DNA of 64,000 nt from Neobacillus massiliamazoniensis (GCF_001048695.1 NZ_CVRB01000004.1:310001-374000), one strand, 5' to 3'; counted from the stretch's first letter, positions 54,542 through 64,000 are shown. The notes: generated from the letters alone by a model not told the origin. Translations and numbers: made by a program.

Positions 54542-54929
54542 ATAAAGTGAAACTTCCATCAGTGGAGGTGTCTTTCATCCCCCACTGATGGTTAGTCCCG
54601 TTCTACTATCTCTAATATCAAGGCTAACGCCTTTATAAAGAGATAGTACGAACCCGATTGGTTCAACTAGGCCGCTGAAGAACGCAGCGGCAAGTTTCAC
54701 TGTATCTCACCAATCGGGCTTTTACTACAAAAAGCGAAAGGCGTTTGCTCAGGGGTGACCAGCATAAAGTGAAGTCATGGTGAGGCGCATTTTGCCTCAA
54801 CATGACCTCACCTTATGACTCGAGCCCCTAACACCTGCAGCTAGATTAGGCAGTTATCCCCCATCTATCTTCTTCGCTTCTCTCTCAATCTTGAGGTGGG
54901 GATTTTACTGCCCGTTAATGCGGGATAAA
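54542..54929 (+). ncRNA. Multi-hairpin repeat element with pseudoknot, copy 2 (388 bp)
   Basis: Copy 2 keeps both crossing helices: GTGAAACTT (54547-54555) with AAGTTTCAC (54692-54700), and CGATTGGT (54655-54662) with ACCAATCG (54709-54716). The first hairpin has one mismatch (GTGGAGG) and the second has one (GCCTTTATA). It lies between the yqjQ stop (54931) and the yqjQ terminator. Direction is the same as copy 1, which is antisense to yqjQ. It may be a mobile non-coding element rather than an expressed RNA. Confidence 0.65.
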
Positions 54930-54930
54930 T

Positions 54931-55728
54931 TTATTTTTTATTTAAAACTCGTTTACCAATCCGCTCAAACAGCCGTGGAAAAAGAACATAAACAACGCTC
55001 CCCATATTCATCCAACGCGGCAAATTGATTTCACGCGTTTTGGTAAGCATGCTGTCAACAACCTTCTCAGCAACATATTCGGGCTTAAGCATAAATTTTT
55101 GAACGCTTTTTACGTAGGTGCCTTTTTCGTCGGCAATGTTAAAGAAATTGGTTGCAATCGGACCGGGATTTACCGACGTAACTTGTATATGATAGTCGAC
55201 TGCTTCCATTCTTAACGCATTGGTGTAGCCAAGAACAGCGTGTTTGCTGGCAGAATAGACACTGGATTTTGGCGTGGCAATCTTTCCTGCCTGTGAAGCA
55301 ATATTGATAATATGCCCAAAGCGTCTTTCGCGCATTTTCGGCAGCACCATGCTCGTACAGGCCATTAACCCGACCACATTCACATTAAACATCCCTTTGA
55401 TTTCATCAATGGTTGCCGCATGGGCTTCACGGAAAACGCCAAACCCGGCATTATTGACCAGAATATCAATTTGACCAATTGCCGCGAAAATCTGCTTGAA
55501 CACTTCCTGTACTTGATCTGTATTAGAAACGTCCAGTTGAAAAACGGACACATTCACTTGGTACTTTTGCTGTAAATCTTTTTGCAGGAGTTCAAGCTTA
55601 TCGATGCTTCTTGCTAGTAATACAAGATTCGCACCGCTCTCGGCACAAAGCTTAGCAATTTCCGCACCGATTCCCCCGGATGCACCGGTTATCACAATAT
55701 TTTTATCTTTTAGTCGCTCTCTCCCCAT
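54931..55728 (-). CDS. yqjQ: Short-chain dehydrogenase YqjQ
   Basis: This 265-residue SDR enzyme has the cofactor motif TGASGGIG, NNAG in ILVNNAGFG, and the catalytic Ser-Tyr-Lys set in NIASQAGKIATPKSSVYSASKHA. The C-terminus is basic and may contact the membrane. It follows yqjP by 19 bases, as in B. subtilis. The substrate is unknown. Confidence 0.92.
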   Translation of the reverse strand: MGRERLKDKNIVITGASGGIGAEIAKLCAESGANLVLLARSIDKLELLQKDLQQKYQVNVSVFQLDVSNTDQVQEVFKQIFAAIGQIDILVNNAGFGVFREAHAATIDEIKGMFNVNVVGLMACTSMVLPKMRERRFGHIINIASQAGKIATPKSSVYSASKHAVLGYTNALRMEAVDYHIQVTSVNPGPIATNFFNIADEKGTYVKSVQKFMLKPEYVAEKVVDSMLTKTREINLPRWMNMGSVVYVLFPRLFERIGKRVLNKK

Positions 55729-55747
55729 ATCATCACCTCATAAGAGC

Positions 55748-56710
55748 TTAGTTCACTGCTTTAAAAAGAGCAGGCTGAACATCGTTACTAATAATCTCTC
55801 CTATTGAGGCTAAATAGTCAAGTTGTCCGACAGTCTCAGAAATAGTCAGCATCAATTCGCGCTTATAAACAGACGGAAATAGACGCTTGCATATTTCAAA
55901 AACGGTCAGCTGCTCTTCTTTTAACCAATTACAAACTGTCATCGCCCGCTCGTGCTGGCGTGTAAGTCTCTTTTCAACCAGCTTCTCTAACTCATAAACC
56001 TCTTCACCATGACCTGTGTATACAAATGATATGGGGTAAGATAAAAGTTTCTTCATTGATTCATTATGCTGTAGCAATGGCTTTGGTCTTTCCTTTTCCC
56101 CTGGTACTGGGGGCTCAAGTAATGGATTTGGGGAAATATGAGCTAAAACGACATCCCCGCCAATTAAAACTCCGTCTTTTTCTCGAAAAAGAGCGATTTG
56201 ACTTTGAGCATGACCGGGTGTTTCAATGACCTGCCATTCGTTAAGCCCCGGCGGTCTCATTCCTTCGACTAAATGCCCTGTCAGTGGGCGGTTGCATAAA
56301 TACTTCTGGGATTTTCGATATTTAGAAAGGATCGGCAAATATTCCTCTGGTAGCCCAAACTCACGAAACAACGCACCAAAGAATTGCTCTTGTTCCTGAA
56401 AGAATGTTTCCGTAGGATAAATCCAGCGTTGATTCAGTGGATGTCCATATACTTCTATTGTTTCCGGAAAAAAGTCGAGCATAGCGGAATGATCTGGATG
56501 ATGATGGGTCAGAATGACTTGCTCAATATCTGCAGGTGTCAAATGTAAATCGGCCATTTGGGCATTTAATGCGTTCCACGATTCTTCCGTTTTCATCCCC
56601 GTATCTACAAGTGTTAATCGTTCTCCTCTGAGCAAATAAACATTTACATTACCAACTGCATAAGAAGTCGGCAGTATGATCTTCGCAACTCCGTCTTGCC
56701 AGTTTGTCAT
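55748..56710 (-). CDS. yqjP: Metallo-beta-lactamase fold hydrolase YqjP
   Basis: This 320-residue metallohydrolase carries the zinc motif THHHPDHSAMLDF, later ligands in TPGHAQSQIALF and GGDVVLAH, and a C-terminal winged-helix region typical of LACTB2-like proteins. The start (MTNWQD) has AGGGG upstream. It forms a pair with yqjQ. Substrate and role are not established. Confidence 0.9.
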   Translation of the reverse strand: MTNWQDGVAKIILPTSYAVGNVNVYLLRGERLTLVDTGMKTEESWNALNAQMADLHLTPADIEQVILTHHHPDHSAMLDFFPETIEVYGHPLNQRWIYPTETFFQEQEQFFGALFREFGLPEEYLPILSKYRKSQKYLCNRPLTGHLVEGMRPPGLNEWQVIETPGHAQSQIALFREKDGVLIGGDVVLAHISPNPLLEPPVPGEKERPKPLLQHNESMKKLLSYPISFVYTGHGEEVYELEKLVEKRLTRQHERAMTVCNWLKEEQLTVFEICKRLFPSVYKRELMLTISETVGQLDYLASIGEIISNDVQPALFKAVN

Positions 56711-56863
56711 TTTCACAGCCCCTAACATTATTGTTATATATTTAATAAATATAATAAAGCTGATTAAATTAGTATACAGAAATTAGTGTAGCTATTTTAT
56801 AGGAAAATGTCATTATTTTTGCATAATTTTTAGAAAAAATGAAAAATTACGTGAATTTACCTC

Positions 56864-56892
56864 TTGACAGCAACCGGTTTATCTTGCATAAT
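56864..56892 (+). promoter_or_regulatory. Sigma-A promoter for the proline T-box and proC
   Basis: TTGACA and CATAAT are separated by 17 bases, close to the consensus. It lies directly before the T-box leader. Confidence 0.8.
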
Positions 56893-56894
56893 CA

Positions 56895-57160
56895 CTATTA
56901 AAAATTTGTATCGAAACGCTATGACTAAGGCCAGTAAATGAAAAATGGCGAAAGAGAGTGAAGCTCGAACCGGCTGAAAGGCTTCACCGCCCTCTTAATC
57001 ATTGAACCTACCTTATGAGCATTTAGGAAAACCTAACGTATTTCCGGCGATAACGGAGTCGAGTGAACCCAGGCCATTTTTTTAGCCGGGGTAAATGAAG
57101 GTGGTACCGCGGAAGCTAAGACCTTTCGTCCTTTATGGATGAAGGGTCTTTTTGTTTTTT
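56895..57160 (+). ncRNA. T-box riboswitch (proline specifier) upstream of proC
   Basis: The conserved T-box AAGGTGGTACCGCGG lies at 57098-57112 and is followed by a terminator (AGACCTTTCGTCC with GGATGAAGGGTCT and a T-run, 57119-57160). Stem I has the AGAGAG apex and the GGCTGAAAGG-type loop. The specifier loop on its 3' side reads GAACCTACC, giving the Pro codon CCU. Uncharged tRNA-Pro should stabilise the antiterminator and turn on proC. Confidence 0.9.
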
Positions 57161-57170
57161 ATGATTCGCG

Positions 57171-57202
57171 CATAAATTTGTAAATTCGCGCATATCCCCT
57201 GA
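57171..57202. repeat. Two direct repeats ATTCGCGCATA, 20 bp apart
   Basis: ATTCGCGCATA occurs twice with a 20-base period, separated by AATTTGTAA, between the T-box terminator and the proC ribosome site. The spacing matches the 20-21 bp period at 45603-45700. Confidence 0.55.
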
Positions 57203-57247
57203 CTTGTGGCCAAAAAAATGTTTAAAAACCAAAAAGGAGGAATTAAG

Positions 57248-58087
57248 ATGAACAAAATAGCTATTATTGGTGCAGGTTCAATGGCAGAAGCATTCATTTC
57301 CGGAATTCTTGAAAATGGTTTAATGGATCGAAAAAATATATGGGTGACAAACCACTCAAATGAAGAAAGACTGTCCTATCTAAGAGGAACCTATGGAGTC
57401 GAGACAACCTATGACTTGAAAGCCCTTTTCGCAGGAGCAGATCTTGTCATGCTGGCAATGAAGCCAAAGGATGCTGCGTCTGCTATTCAATATATCCGTG
57501 AATATTTGACAGAACAAATGCTGATCATTTCTGTTCTTGCAGGAGTTTCAATGGGTACAATTGAGGCGATTGCAGAAAAACCCCTTGCCATCGTCAGATC
57601 TATGCCAAACACATCAGCAACTGTGGGAAAGTCAGCAACCGCCATTGCCGCTAACGCCCGCGTTTCACAAGAGCAAATTGAGAAAACCAAAAGGATTTTT
57701 GAAACCGTTGGATTAGCAAAATTTGTGAAGGAAGAGCATCTTGACGCCGTGACAGGACTGTCTGGAAGCGGCCCTGCCTATATCTATTATCTCATCGAAG
57801 CGATGGAAAAAAGCGCGGAGGAGATTGGACTGGAAAAACAAACAGCAAAAGAATTAATTGTGCAAACGTTAATCGGTGCTGCAGAGATGGTTAAAAAATC
57901 AACCAAAACATCTACCCAGTTGCGAAAAGATGTTACGAGCCCTGGCGGAACCACTGAAGCAGGAATTCGAGTTCTTGAAGAGAGTGGTGTTCAAGAAGCC
58001 TTTATTTCCTGCATTAAAGCGGCTACTGCCCAATCCGAAAAAATGGGCAAAGCATTATGTAAACAGCTTGAAGTAAAAAGAAGCTAA
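57248..58087 (+). CDS. proC: Pyrroline-5-carboxylate reductase
   Basis: This 279-residue enzyme makes proline from pyrroline-5-carboxylate using NADPH. The Rossmann motif is IIGAGSMAEAF; later motifs are RSMPNTSATVG and the signature GLSGSGPAYIYYLIEAM, and DVTSPGGTTEAGI is near the C-terminus. The ATG at 57248 has AAAGGAGG upstream. Control by the proline T-box fits this role. It corresponds to B. subtilis ProI at this locus. Confidence 0.95.
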   Translation: MNKIAIIGAGSMAEAFISGILENGLMDRKNIWVTNHSNEERLSYLRGTYGVETTYDLKALFAGADLVMLAMKPKDAASAIQYIREYLTEQMLIISVLAGVSMGTIEAIAEKPLAIVRSMPNTSATVGKSATAIAANARVSQEQIEKTKRIFETVGLAKFVKEEHLDAVTGLSGSGPAYIYYLIEAMEKSAEEIGLEKQTAKELIVQTLIGAAEMVKKSTKTSTQLRKDVTSPGGTTEAGIRVLEESGVQEAFISCIKAATAQSEKMGKALCKQLEVKRS

Positions 58088-58139
58088 TAAAATTGGTTTT
58101 TTTCCATCGTTCCTTTAAACTGGTGAAAAAGACTGGGAA

Positions 58140-59291
58140 GTGCAGCAGCATATGTTAACGATTTTATTTTCATTAGGTATACTTGTTTGGATTGTTTTTC
58201 TTGTTGATGCCTTAATGGGATTACGCCACTTAGATTCACTTGAAATAGAAGAAAATCTACAGAACGGGCCATTACTATCAGTAATTGTAGCTGCCAGAAA
58301 TGAAGAAAAACAAATCAAAGAAAGTATCCTAAGTCAGCTAAAACAAACTTACAAACAGGTTGAATGGATTCTTGTCAATGATCGCTCAACCGATGATACC
58401 GGAAAAATTATGGATGAACTCTCTAAAGAAGACTCACGCATAAAAGTGATCAACATACATGACCTGCCTGAGGGCTGGCTCGGGAAAAACCACGCCTTAT
58501 ATACAGGAGCAAAGACCGCTACGGGCAAATGGCTGCTGTTTACAGATGCAGATATTCACTATGAAAATGAAGCTTTCGCCAAAGCTCTGCATTATTTTGA
58601 AAGAAATCAGCTCGACCATTTAACCGCAGCTCCTAACCTGAATGCTGAAGGATTTTGGTTAAAAACTTTTGTCGCCTTTTTCCTGTTTGGATTTTCCTAT
58701 TTTAAGCGACCATGGATGGCGAATAATCCGAAGTCAAAAATTGGGACCGGGGTTGGTGCCTTTAACCTTGTCTCCAAAGAGGCTTATGAGAGATTTGGGA
58801 CACATGAAAGAATAAAAATGCGGCCGGATGATGATCTGCAGCTAGGAATGAAATTGAAAAAAGAAGGCTACAATCAAAGGATTGTTACCGCACTAAAACT
58901 GATTAAGGTGGAATGGTACAAAAGCTTAAAAGAAGCTTTTGTCGGCCTCGAAAAAAATACATTTGCGGGATTAAATTACCGAATCAGTATGGTGTTTTTC
59001 GCGATTTTTGGAGTCTTTAGCACTCATGTTCTTCCCTTTATTACTGTTTTTTCAACAAACAAAACGATTGCCCTGCTCAGCTTTGGAAATATTTTAGCAA
59101 GTGGAATTCTTTATGTGCTGATCATCAAAAGAATGACTCTATTTTCTCCTGCTTTGTTTCTTGTTTTTCCAATTACCGCGTTATTGTTTATCTACTCGAT
59201 TATCCGGGCCAGCCTTCTCACCTTTAAGCGGGGAGGAATTGTCTGGAGAGGCACGACATACCGATTAAATGAACTCAGAGAAAAAGAATAG
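58140..59291 (+). CDS. Family 2 glycosyltransferase (CrtQ/HpnB-like)
   Basis: This 383-residue membrane-linked glycosyltransferase has an N-terminal helix (about 5-25) and a GT-A domain with SVIVAARNEE, VNDRSTDDT, FTDADIHY and RPDDDLQLG. Three or four C-terminal helices follow. The segment LPEGWLGKNHALYTGA is typical of CrtQ and HpnB enzymes that act on carotenoid or hopanoid precursors, but this does not fix the substrate. The start may be the GTG given or an ATG at 58152. Confidence 0.82.
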   Translation: MQQHMLTILFSLGILVWIVFLVDALMGLRHLDSLEIEENLQNGPLLSVIVAARNEEKQIKESILSQLKQTYKQVEWILVNDRSTDDTGKIMDELSKEDSRIKVINIHDLPEGWLGKNHALYTGAKTATGKWLLFTDADIHYENEAFAKALHYFERNQLDHLTAAPNLNAEGFWLKTFVAFFLFGFSYFKRPWMANNPKSKIGTGVGAFNLVSKEAYERFGTHERIKMRPDDDLQLGMKLKKEGYNQRIVTALKLIKVEWYKSLKEAFVGLEKNTFAGLNYRISMVFFAIFGVFSTHVLPFITVFSTNKTIALLSFGNILASGILYVLIIKRMTLFSPALFLVFPITALLFIYSIIRASLLTFKRGGIVWRGTTYRLNELREKE

Positions 59292-59311
59292 GATATCCCA
59301 AAATAAAGTGA

Positions 59312-59358
59312 AAAAGGTTATTTGTTCATTATCCCAGTTAATGAACAAATAACCTTTA
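59312..59358. terminator. Strong hairpin between the glycosyltransferase gene and ytaF
   Basis: AAAGGTTATTTGTTCATTA and TTAATGAACAAATAACCTTT form a nearly perfect 18-bp stem between convergent genes. The minus-strand side has a T-rich continuation. Confidence 0.7.
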
Positions 59359-59500
59359 TATAATTTCCCCGACAGCAACAGACTAATTATACTCAGATTG
59401 ATTTTCTTAAAAAGTCGAAAAGAAAAATGATTATTATCTCCTTTTAACATACTGCTCTACTTTTTGTCGTAATATATAGAAACATTAATTTACTTCTACA

Positions 59501-60145
59501 CTAAAAAAATGCTGCAAAAGCGATCACTAAAATAATTACTCCACTCAATATCGTTCCAAATTGACCAACAGTAAATGAACCAATCCGAACATCGGCTAAT
59601 CTACTTCCCAACTTCACACCTGCCCATACACTGATGAAACTACCAAGGGCAGCCGTTAAAGAAATGGCAACTGGTGATAAACCAAGTAAACCTGCACCAA
59701 GTCCATTAGTAAGTGCATTCGCTGACAATGCAATTCCAAGAATCACTGCTTCCCCCCAACCAATTTCCCCAGATTTATCGACATCAGCTACCTCAGGATT
59801 ACTCAAAATACCTTTAATACTTTTGGACTGCTTACCTTGTTCCTTATTCACTACGGTTGAAGTCCCTTTTTTACGAGGAGTGGCCAATAAAATAATTCGA
59901 AGCCCGATAACAAATAGTAAGACCGCTCCGAAGATCATAGGAAGCATACCGGGAAGAATCTTTGATAGCCAAAGTCCAAAAGTAATACCTCCAAAACTCA
60001 TAAGAAAACAAATAACCGAAATCAAAATATTGGGACCTAATCGAATTTGTATCTTTCGAATACCATAAGAAATTCCTACTCCTAAATTATCTATACTTGA
60101 TGAAAAGGCAAAAGCCAAAATAATTAGCCAATTCAATGTAAACAC
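59501..60145 (-). CDS. ytaF: Sporulation membrane protein YtaF (MntP-like)
   Basis: This 214-residue protein has six membrane helices in two halves with the repeat motifs SSIDNLGVGISYG and SANALTNGLGAGLLG. An acidic, cytoplasmic middle loop contains DVDKSGEIGWGEA. This is the YtaF type within the MntP/cation efflux superfamily, reported as sporulation-linked in bacilli. Ion specificity cannot be read. Confidence 0.85.
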   Translation of the reverse strand: MFTLNWLIILAFAFSSSIDNLGVGISYGIRKIQIRLGPNILISVICFLMSFGGITFGLWLSKILPGMLPMIFGAVLLFVIGLRIILLATPRKKGTSTVVNKEQGKQSKSIKGILSNPEVADVDKSGEIGWGEAVILGIALSANALTNGLGAGLLGLSPVAISLTAALGSFISVWAGVKLGSRLADVRIGSFTVGQFGTILSGVIILVIAFAAFF

Positions 60146-60257
60146 TCCTTTATTTTTTTACATTGTATTGACAAAATCAACCGACAGTGCACGTCTATTT
60201 GTAAACTGTTGAGAAAAAATCAATATGTTATGAATATCCCTAAAGGAGAGAAAAGTG

Positions 60258-60920
60258 ATGCCCAATAAAAAAAGCGGAGAGCAAAACCTTGGTATAATGA
60301 TAAAAACATTGTTAAAAAATCGTTCGCTATCAATGCGAAAACTTAGTACGATAACAGGTATTGATACAGCAACGATTTCCCGAATAGTGAACAATAAACA
60401 ACAGGCAAAACCCTCTCATTTGCAGTTGTTTGCCGATCATTTGGGTGTTCCAGTAGCAATACTATTTCAGGCTGCAGGGTACGATCTTGAACTAAACGAA
60501 AAAAACACTCCATCTGATATTCTTGATTCAATCGATACGATTCAAGAAATTCTTGTGTCTTCCAATTTTTTGGATCATCAATTTAATTTGGAAAAAATTC
60601 ATCAGGAATTAGCTAAATATGAACAATTTGCTCTCACAAAAGAAGGGGAACAGAAGATACTTGAGGAGTTTGAAACGAAGGTGGAGCAAGTCAGAGGAGC
60701 AGGACCTTTTATTAATGAATTAAATGAAATGTACAAAAGCTTTTGTGAAGAAAATAATCCAATAGAAAAGCGCGCAATCCTAGGAAGTGTACTTTTATAT
60801 TTTATTTTATCAACGGATATAATTCCTGATTACGTTTTTCCGTTCGGTTATTTAGATGATTGCTTAGCAGTCCAAATTGGATTGGACCGACTTTCAAAAA
60901 TTAACAAAATGGAGGACTAA
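60258..60920 (+). CDS. XRE-type regulator with DUF1232 (YkvA-like) C-terminal domain
   Basis: This 220-residue protein has an N-terminal helix-turn-helix (about 15-70, with MRKLSTITGIDTATISRIVN). A helical middle follows. The C-terminal DUF1232 segment VLLYFILSTDIIPDYVFPFGYLDD forms a short membrane-associated hairpin. The ATG at 60258 is chosen because AAAGGAGAG lies seven bases upstream. It is divergent from ytaF. The target genes are unknown. Confidence 0.83.
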   Translation: MPNKKSGEQNLGIMIKTLLKNRSLSMRKLSTITGIDTATISRIVNNKQQAKPSHLQLFADHLGVPVAILFQAAGYDLELNEKNTPSDILDSIDTIQEILVSSNFLDHQFNLEKIHQELAKYEQFALTKEGEQKILEEFETKVEQVRGAGPFINELNEMYKSFCEENNPIEKRAILGSVLLYFILSTDIIPDYVFPFGYLDDCLAVQIGLDRLSKINKMED

Positions 60921-61054
60921 TCTCCAGCCTTAACTTGCAGAAAGTCAGTCCAGAATACTAAATGTGAAGTAAGACAAATACTGAATTTTTCAAAAAAACG
61001 CTGGTATTTGCTATACTATAGATTGATTAGATAATTGAAATGGAGGAATTCTCA

Positions 61055-62074
61055 ATGCCAGCAAAATTGTTTTCTCCCTATACAATTAAAGGGATCACGT
61101 TTAAAAATCGGATTGTCATGTCACCGATGTGCATGTATTCCAGTTATAATGAGGACGGTCATGTCCAGAACTGGCACAGGACACATTATACAAGTCGAGC
61201 AGTAGGACAAGTTGGTCTTATTATTGTTGAAGCAACGGCTGTCACCCCGCAAGGAAGAATTTCTCCGCAAGACTTAGGAATATGGAGCGATGAACACATT
61301 GAAGGCTTTGGAGAGCTCGCCGGACTTGTAAAGGAGCATGGAGCAAAAATAGGTATTCAACTTGCTCATGCTGGTAGAAAAGCGGTATTAGAAGGGGAAA
61401 TACTCGCGCCATCTGCCATTGCCTTCAATGAACAAATGAAAACGCCAAAGGAAATGACGAAAACGGAAATAGCAGAAACGGTGGAAGCCTTTAAAAAAGG
61501 AGCTGAACGGGCAGTAAAAGCCGGCTTTGATGTAATTGAAATTCACGGTGCACATGGGTATCTCATCAATGAATTTCTTTCACCGTTAACCAATAAGAGA
61601 ACAGATGAATATGGTGGAACGGCAGAAAATCGCTACCGTATCTTACGAGAAGTGATTGATGCTGTCAAAACAGTTTGGGATGGCCCGCTATTTGTAAGAG
61701 TTTCTGCCAATGATTATAATGAACATGGATTAACACCAGAAGATTACATACCATTCGCTAATTGGATGAAGGAGCAAGGCGTAGACTTAATCGATGTAAG
61801 TTCAGGTGCGGTTGTGCCTGCAAACATTCATACCTATCCAGGTTACCAGGTGAAATTTTCAGAAGCCATTAAGAATACAACTGGAATTGCAACAGGTGCT
61901 GTCGGTCTGATCACTTCTCCTATTCAAGCTGAAGAAATCATCCAAAACGAGCGAGCTGATTTAGTATTTTTAGCCCGTGAATTACTGCGTGACCCATACT
62001 GGCCACGCACCGCTTCTAAGGAGCTCGGAGTTAACATTGAAGCCCCAAAACAGTATGAGCGCGGCTGGAATTAA
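61055..62074 (+). CDS. namA: NADPH dehydrogenase NamA (old yellow enzyme, YqjM)
   Basis: This 339-residue flavin enzyme reduces activated carbon-carbon double bonds and nitro compounds. The key residues match YqjM: C26 and Y28 in [10 protein letters not shown], the His pair in [10 protein letters not shown], and the arginine-rich FMN region. The last residues YERGWN match the C-terminus that reaches the partner subunit in YqjM. GGAGGA lies eight bases before the ATG at 61055. In B. subtilis YqjM is induced by electrophiles. Confidence 0.95.
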   Translation: MPAKLFSPYTIKGITFKNRIVMSPMCMYSSYNEDGHVQNWHRTHYTSRAVGQVGLIIVEATAVTPQGRISPQDLGIWSDEHIEGFGELAGLVKEHGAKIGIQLAHAGRKAVLEGEILAPSAIAFNEQMKTPKEMTKTEIAETVEAFKKGAERAVKAGFDVIEIHGAHGYLINEFLSPLTNKRTDEYGGTAENRYRILREVIDAVKTVWDGPLFVRVSANDYNEHGLTPEDYIPFANWMKEQGVDLIDVSSGAVVPANIHTYPGYQVKFSEAIKNTTGIATGAVGLITSPIQAEEIIQNERADLVFLARELLRDPYWPRTASKELGVNIEAPKQYERGWN

Positions 62075-62076
62075 CC

Positions 62077-62373
62077 AAGAAAAGCGTAAGCGCCTTGCTC
62101 AGCCCCGACAAGCATAAGACAAGCCGGCAGGATGCCGACATCACTGAATAGTCATCTTTGCAGGCATGCGACGAGGTGAACAATAAACTTCTCCGATTAT
62201 GCTTTGCCACAGGAGCAAGACTTAATTAATATGAAAAAATTAATTGTATTAGACCAGAGAGGGGCTAGGCGTTCCGTCGAAAAACTCTCGTTTATCGGCG
62301 TGCGATGTATCGCTTTCGAAGCTTACTCTTATGGAGCTGGACAATTCTCGAAGTCAATTTTACTTTCTTATCC
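62077..62373. repeat. GAAAAGCG-type modular repeat (longest variant)
   Basis: It begins AAGAAAAGCGTAAGCGCC 6 bases past the namA stop and ends GGAGCTGGACAATTCTCGAA with the TTTCTTATCC tail. The inner half, with GGCATGCGAC and GTATCGCTTTCGAAGCTTAC, parallels 15168-15400. The open frame inside is judged non-coding. Confidence 0.75.
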
Positions 62374-62379
62374 AACAAG

Positions 62380-62417
62380 AAAAGCACTCCCTCTTTATTA
62401 AGAGGAAGTGCTTTTTT
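62380..62417. terminator. Bidirectional terminator between namA and rnz
   Basis: AAAAGCACT...CTCTT pairs with AAGAG...AGTGCTTTT around TATT, with T-runs on both sides. It overlaps the rnz stop codon. Confidence 0.85.
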
Positions 62418-63340
62418 CATTTGGCTGGAAGGTGTATTTCTTTAAAGTCCTCAGCAATATCGGAATTAGGAAAAAGCTCCTTCGCTTCTGCTACTAATTC
62501 CAACCACGTATTTCGGTCGTATCTAGAGCTTATATGGGTCAGCCAAAGTTGCTGACAACCAGCTAGATTAGCAATTTCAGCGGCCTGCTGTGTAGTCGAA
62601 TGAAAATAGTCATAGGCAAGCCTTTCCTCTCCTTTTGAAAAGGTTGCTTCATGAATCAATAAATCCGCATTTTTTGCAAGTGAAATCGCGTTATTACAAT
62701 AACGCGTATCACCTAAGATGGTGACAATCCTCCCCTTTTGGGCCGGACCAAGAAATTCGGACGGTTCAATTGTTCTTCCGTCCTCAAGGGTAACGGCTTC
62801 ACCATTTTTTATTTTTTTATAAAGCGGTCCTGGCTGAATACCTAAATTCATTAATTTATCTGCCAACAATGTCCCCGGTTTGTCCTTTTCGACAATCCGA
62901 TATCCATAAGAAACAACACCATGCTCTAAAAGCCTTGCTTCGACAATAAACTGGTCATCCTCAAAAACAACACCCTCTTCAATTTCCACGATTTTCAGAG
63001 GATATTTTAAATAGGTTTGGCTAACCGATAAACTAATATGAATATACTCTTTCAATCCTTTCGGCCCGTAAACCGTTACCTCGGATTCCCCTCCTTGAAA
63101 TGAGCGGCTCGATAACAAACCCGGCAGTCCATAGATATGATCCCCATGAAGATGGGTAATAAAAATTTTTTCGATCCGCCGTGGCTTGATTGACGTATAT
63201 AAAATTTGATGCTGGGTGGCCTCTCCTGCATCAAATAGCCAAATAGCCCCTCGTTCCTCCAACAATTTTAGCGCAATTGAGGTGACATTCCTTTGTTTCG
63301 CAGGTATGCCTGCTCCTGTTCCTAAGAAAACAATATCCAT
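62417..63340 (-). CDS. rnz: Ribonuclease Z
   Basis: This 307-residue tRNA 3' endonuclease belongs to the metallo-beta-lactamase superfamily. The zinc motif [10 protein letters not shown], the ILGDTRYC motif and the C-terminal HISSRYD ligand motif are all present. The start ([11 protein letters not shown]) is that of the family; the longer frame adds 17 residues not seen elsewhere. It removes the 3' trailer from tRNA precursors lacking CCA. It is divergent from zwf, as in B. subtilis. Confidence 0.95.
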   Translation of the reverse strand: MDIVFLGTGAGIPAKQRNVTSIALKLLEERGAIWLFDAGEATQHQILYTSIKPRRIEKIFITHLHGDHIYGLPGLLSSRSFQGGESEVTVYGPKGLKEYIHISLSVSQTYLKYPLKIVEIEEGVVFEDDQFIVEARLLEHGVVSYGYRIVEKDKPGTLLADKLMNLGIQPGPLYKKIKNGEAVTLEDGRTIEPSEFLGPAQKGRIVTILGDTRYCNNAISLAKNADLLIHEATFSKGEERLAYDYFHSTTQQAAEIANLAGCQQLWLTHISSRYDRNTWLELVAEAKELFPNSDIAEDFKEIHLPAK

Positions 63341-63535
63341 AAAAAACTCCCCGTTCCATACATAGATATTCATACTATAGCACAAACACATCGTATGTGC
63401 TCATTGCCATCTTTCCTCTTTTTGCATACATGTGTTGCATTATATTTGCGAAATCTAAAGAAAACCAATACAGTTATTAATTGTGAGTAATCTTAATAAA
63501 AATCAAACAAGCTACTAGAAAAGAGGACTTTAAAA

Positions 63536-64000
63536 GTGGAACAAAATATGAATTCCTTAATCATGATTTTTGGGGCAACTGGTGATTTAGCAAAACGGAA
63601 GTTGTTTCCCTCCCTTTATCGATTATTCGAACGAGGCAGACTAACAAACAAGTTCGCCGTTATTGGGGTAGCAAGAAGACCATTGTCAAACGATGAATTT
63701 CAGCAGTCTGTAAAAGACTCCGTTGTAGCTGCTTTAGGAAGAGATAAGAATATAGAAGAATTTATCTCGCATTTTTACTATCAATCACATGATGTAACCG
63801 ATTCAAACTCTTATATTTCATTGAAAAAATTCGCTGAGCAAATTGACTATCATTATAGCTTGGATGGCAACCGTATCTTTTATCTTGCGATGGCCCCAGA
63901 ATTTTTCGGTACCATTGCCCTTCATTTGAAATCCGACGGGTTAACGGATGTCAGTGGATATAAACGTCTAGTCATTGAAAAACCATTCGGACATGACTTG
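63536..64000 (+). CDS. zwf: Glucose-6-phosphate 1-dehydrogenase, 5' part
   Basis: The first 155 codons of Zwf are present and the gene runs off the window. The NADP-binding motif FGATGDLAKRK and the later RLVIEKPFGHDL match the family and end at the window edge. The start is a GTG with AGAGG about nine bases upstream; an ATG at 63548 is the alternative. Zwf catalyses the first step of the oxidative pentose phosphate pathway. Confidence 0.95.
   Translation, partial: MEQNMNSLIMIFGATGDLAKRKLFPSLYRLFERGRLTNKFAVIGVARRPLSNDEFQQSVKDSVVAALGRDKNIEEFISHFYYQSHDVTDSNSYISLKKFAEQIDYHYSLDGNRIFYLAMAPEFFGTIALHLKSDGLTDVSGYKRLVIEKPFGHDL

Noticed and set aside
62204-62401. Open frame of about 65 codons after namA
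   Set aside because: It lies inside the modular GAAAAGCG repeat, is not preserved in the related copy at 15168-15400 and ends in the terminator.

Overview
The window is a low-GC stretch of an endospore-forming Bacillaceae chromosome. Gene order follows the Bacillus subtilis ypu-spo-yqk-yqj region closely. The genes include resABCDE, spmAB, dacB, scpAB, lysA, spoVA, spoIIA-sigF, dacF, xerD, fur, spoIIM, mciZ, the LexA-type SOS locus uvrX, proline T-box-proC, namA, rnz and zwf. Abundant intergenic repeats suggest Neobacillus, Mesobacillus or a close relative, but genus cannot be fixed from sequence reading alone.

Layout. 0-7 kb: resABC (cytochrome c maturation), resDE (redox two-component system) and rluB. 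7-15 kb: spmA-spmB-dacB (spore cortex), sodF, ypuI, scpA-scpB, a YjcZ-type micropeptide, ypuF and ribT. 15-24 kb: lysA, a spoVA operon lacking spoVAC, spoVAD and spoVAEB, spoIIAA-AB-sigF, and dacF. 23-32 kb: a nucleoside salvage operon (deoB-pupG-pdp), xerD, yqzK, fur, spoIIM, an EndoQ-like nuclease, nudF, and the micropeptide gene mciZ. 32-38 kb: yqkF, dltXABCD and yqkE. 38-44 kb: a TetR/MFS efflux pair with visible operators, then a thiolase/SCOT/HMG-CoA lyase set. 44-49 kb: yqkD, yqkB, a CDGSH protein, a YolD-like protein and the SOS polymerase gene uvrX. 49-54 kb: a C4-dicarboxylate two-component system and transporter, and a DUF1062-like/S4 protein behind an attenuator-like leader. 54-64 kb: yqjQ, yqjP, T-box-proC, a glycosyltransferase, ytaF, an XRE-DUF1232 protein, namA, rnz and the start of zwf.

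The coding content is mostly conventional. The unusual material lies between the genes. There are (i) five MITE-like elements with 8-bp target duplications; (ii) two copies of a 387-bp multi-hairpin element with a conserved pseudoknot topology; (iii) a modular GC-rich hairpin family that repeatedly begins at or just after stop codons; (iv) a degenerate six-unit array of about 50-bp palindromic repeats; (v) direct repeats spaced 20-21 bp; and (vi) a pair of long hairpins sharing a GTCAGACCC-type motif.
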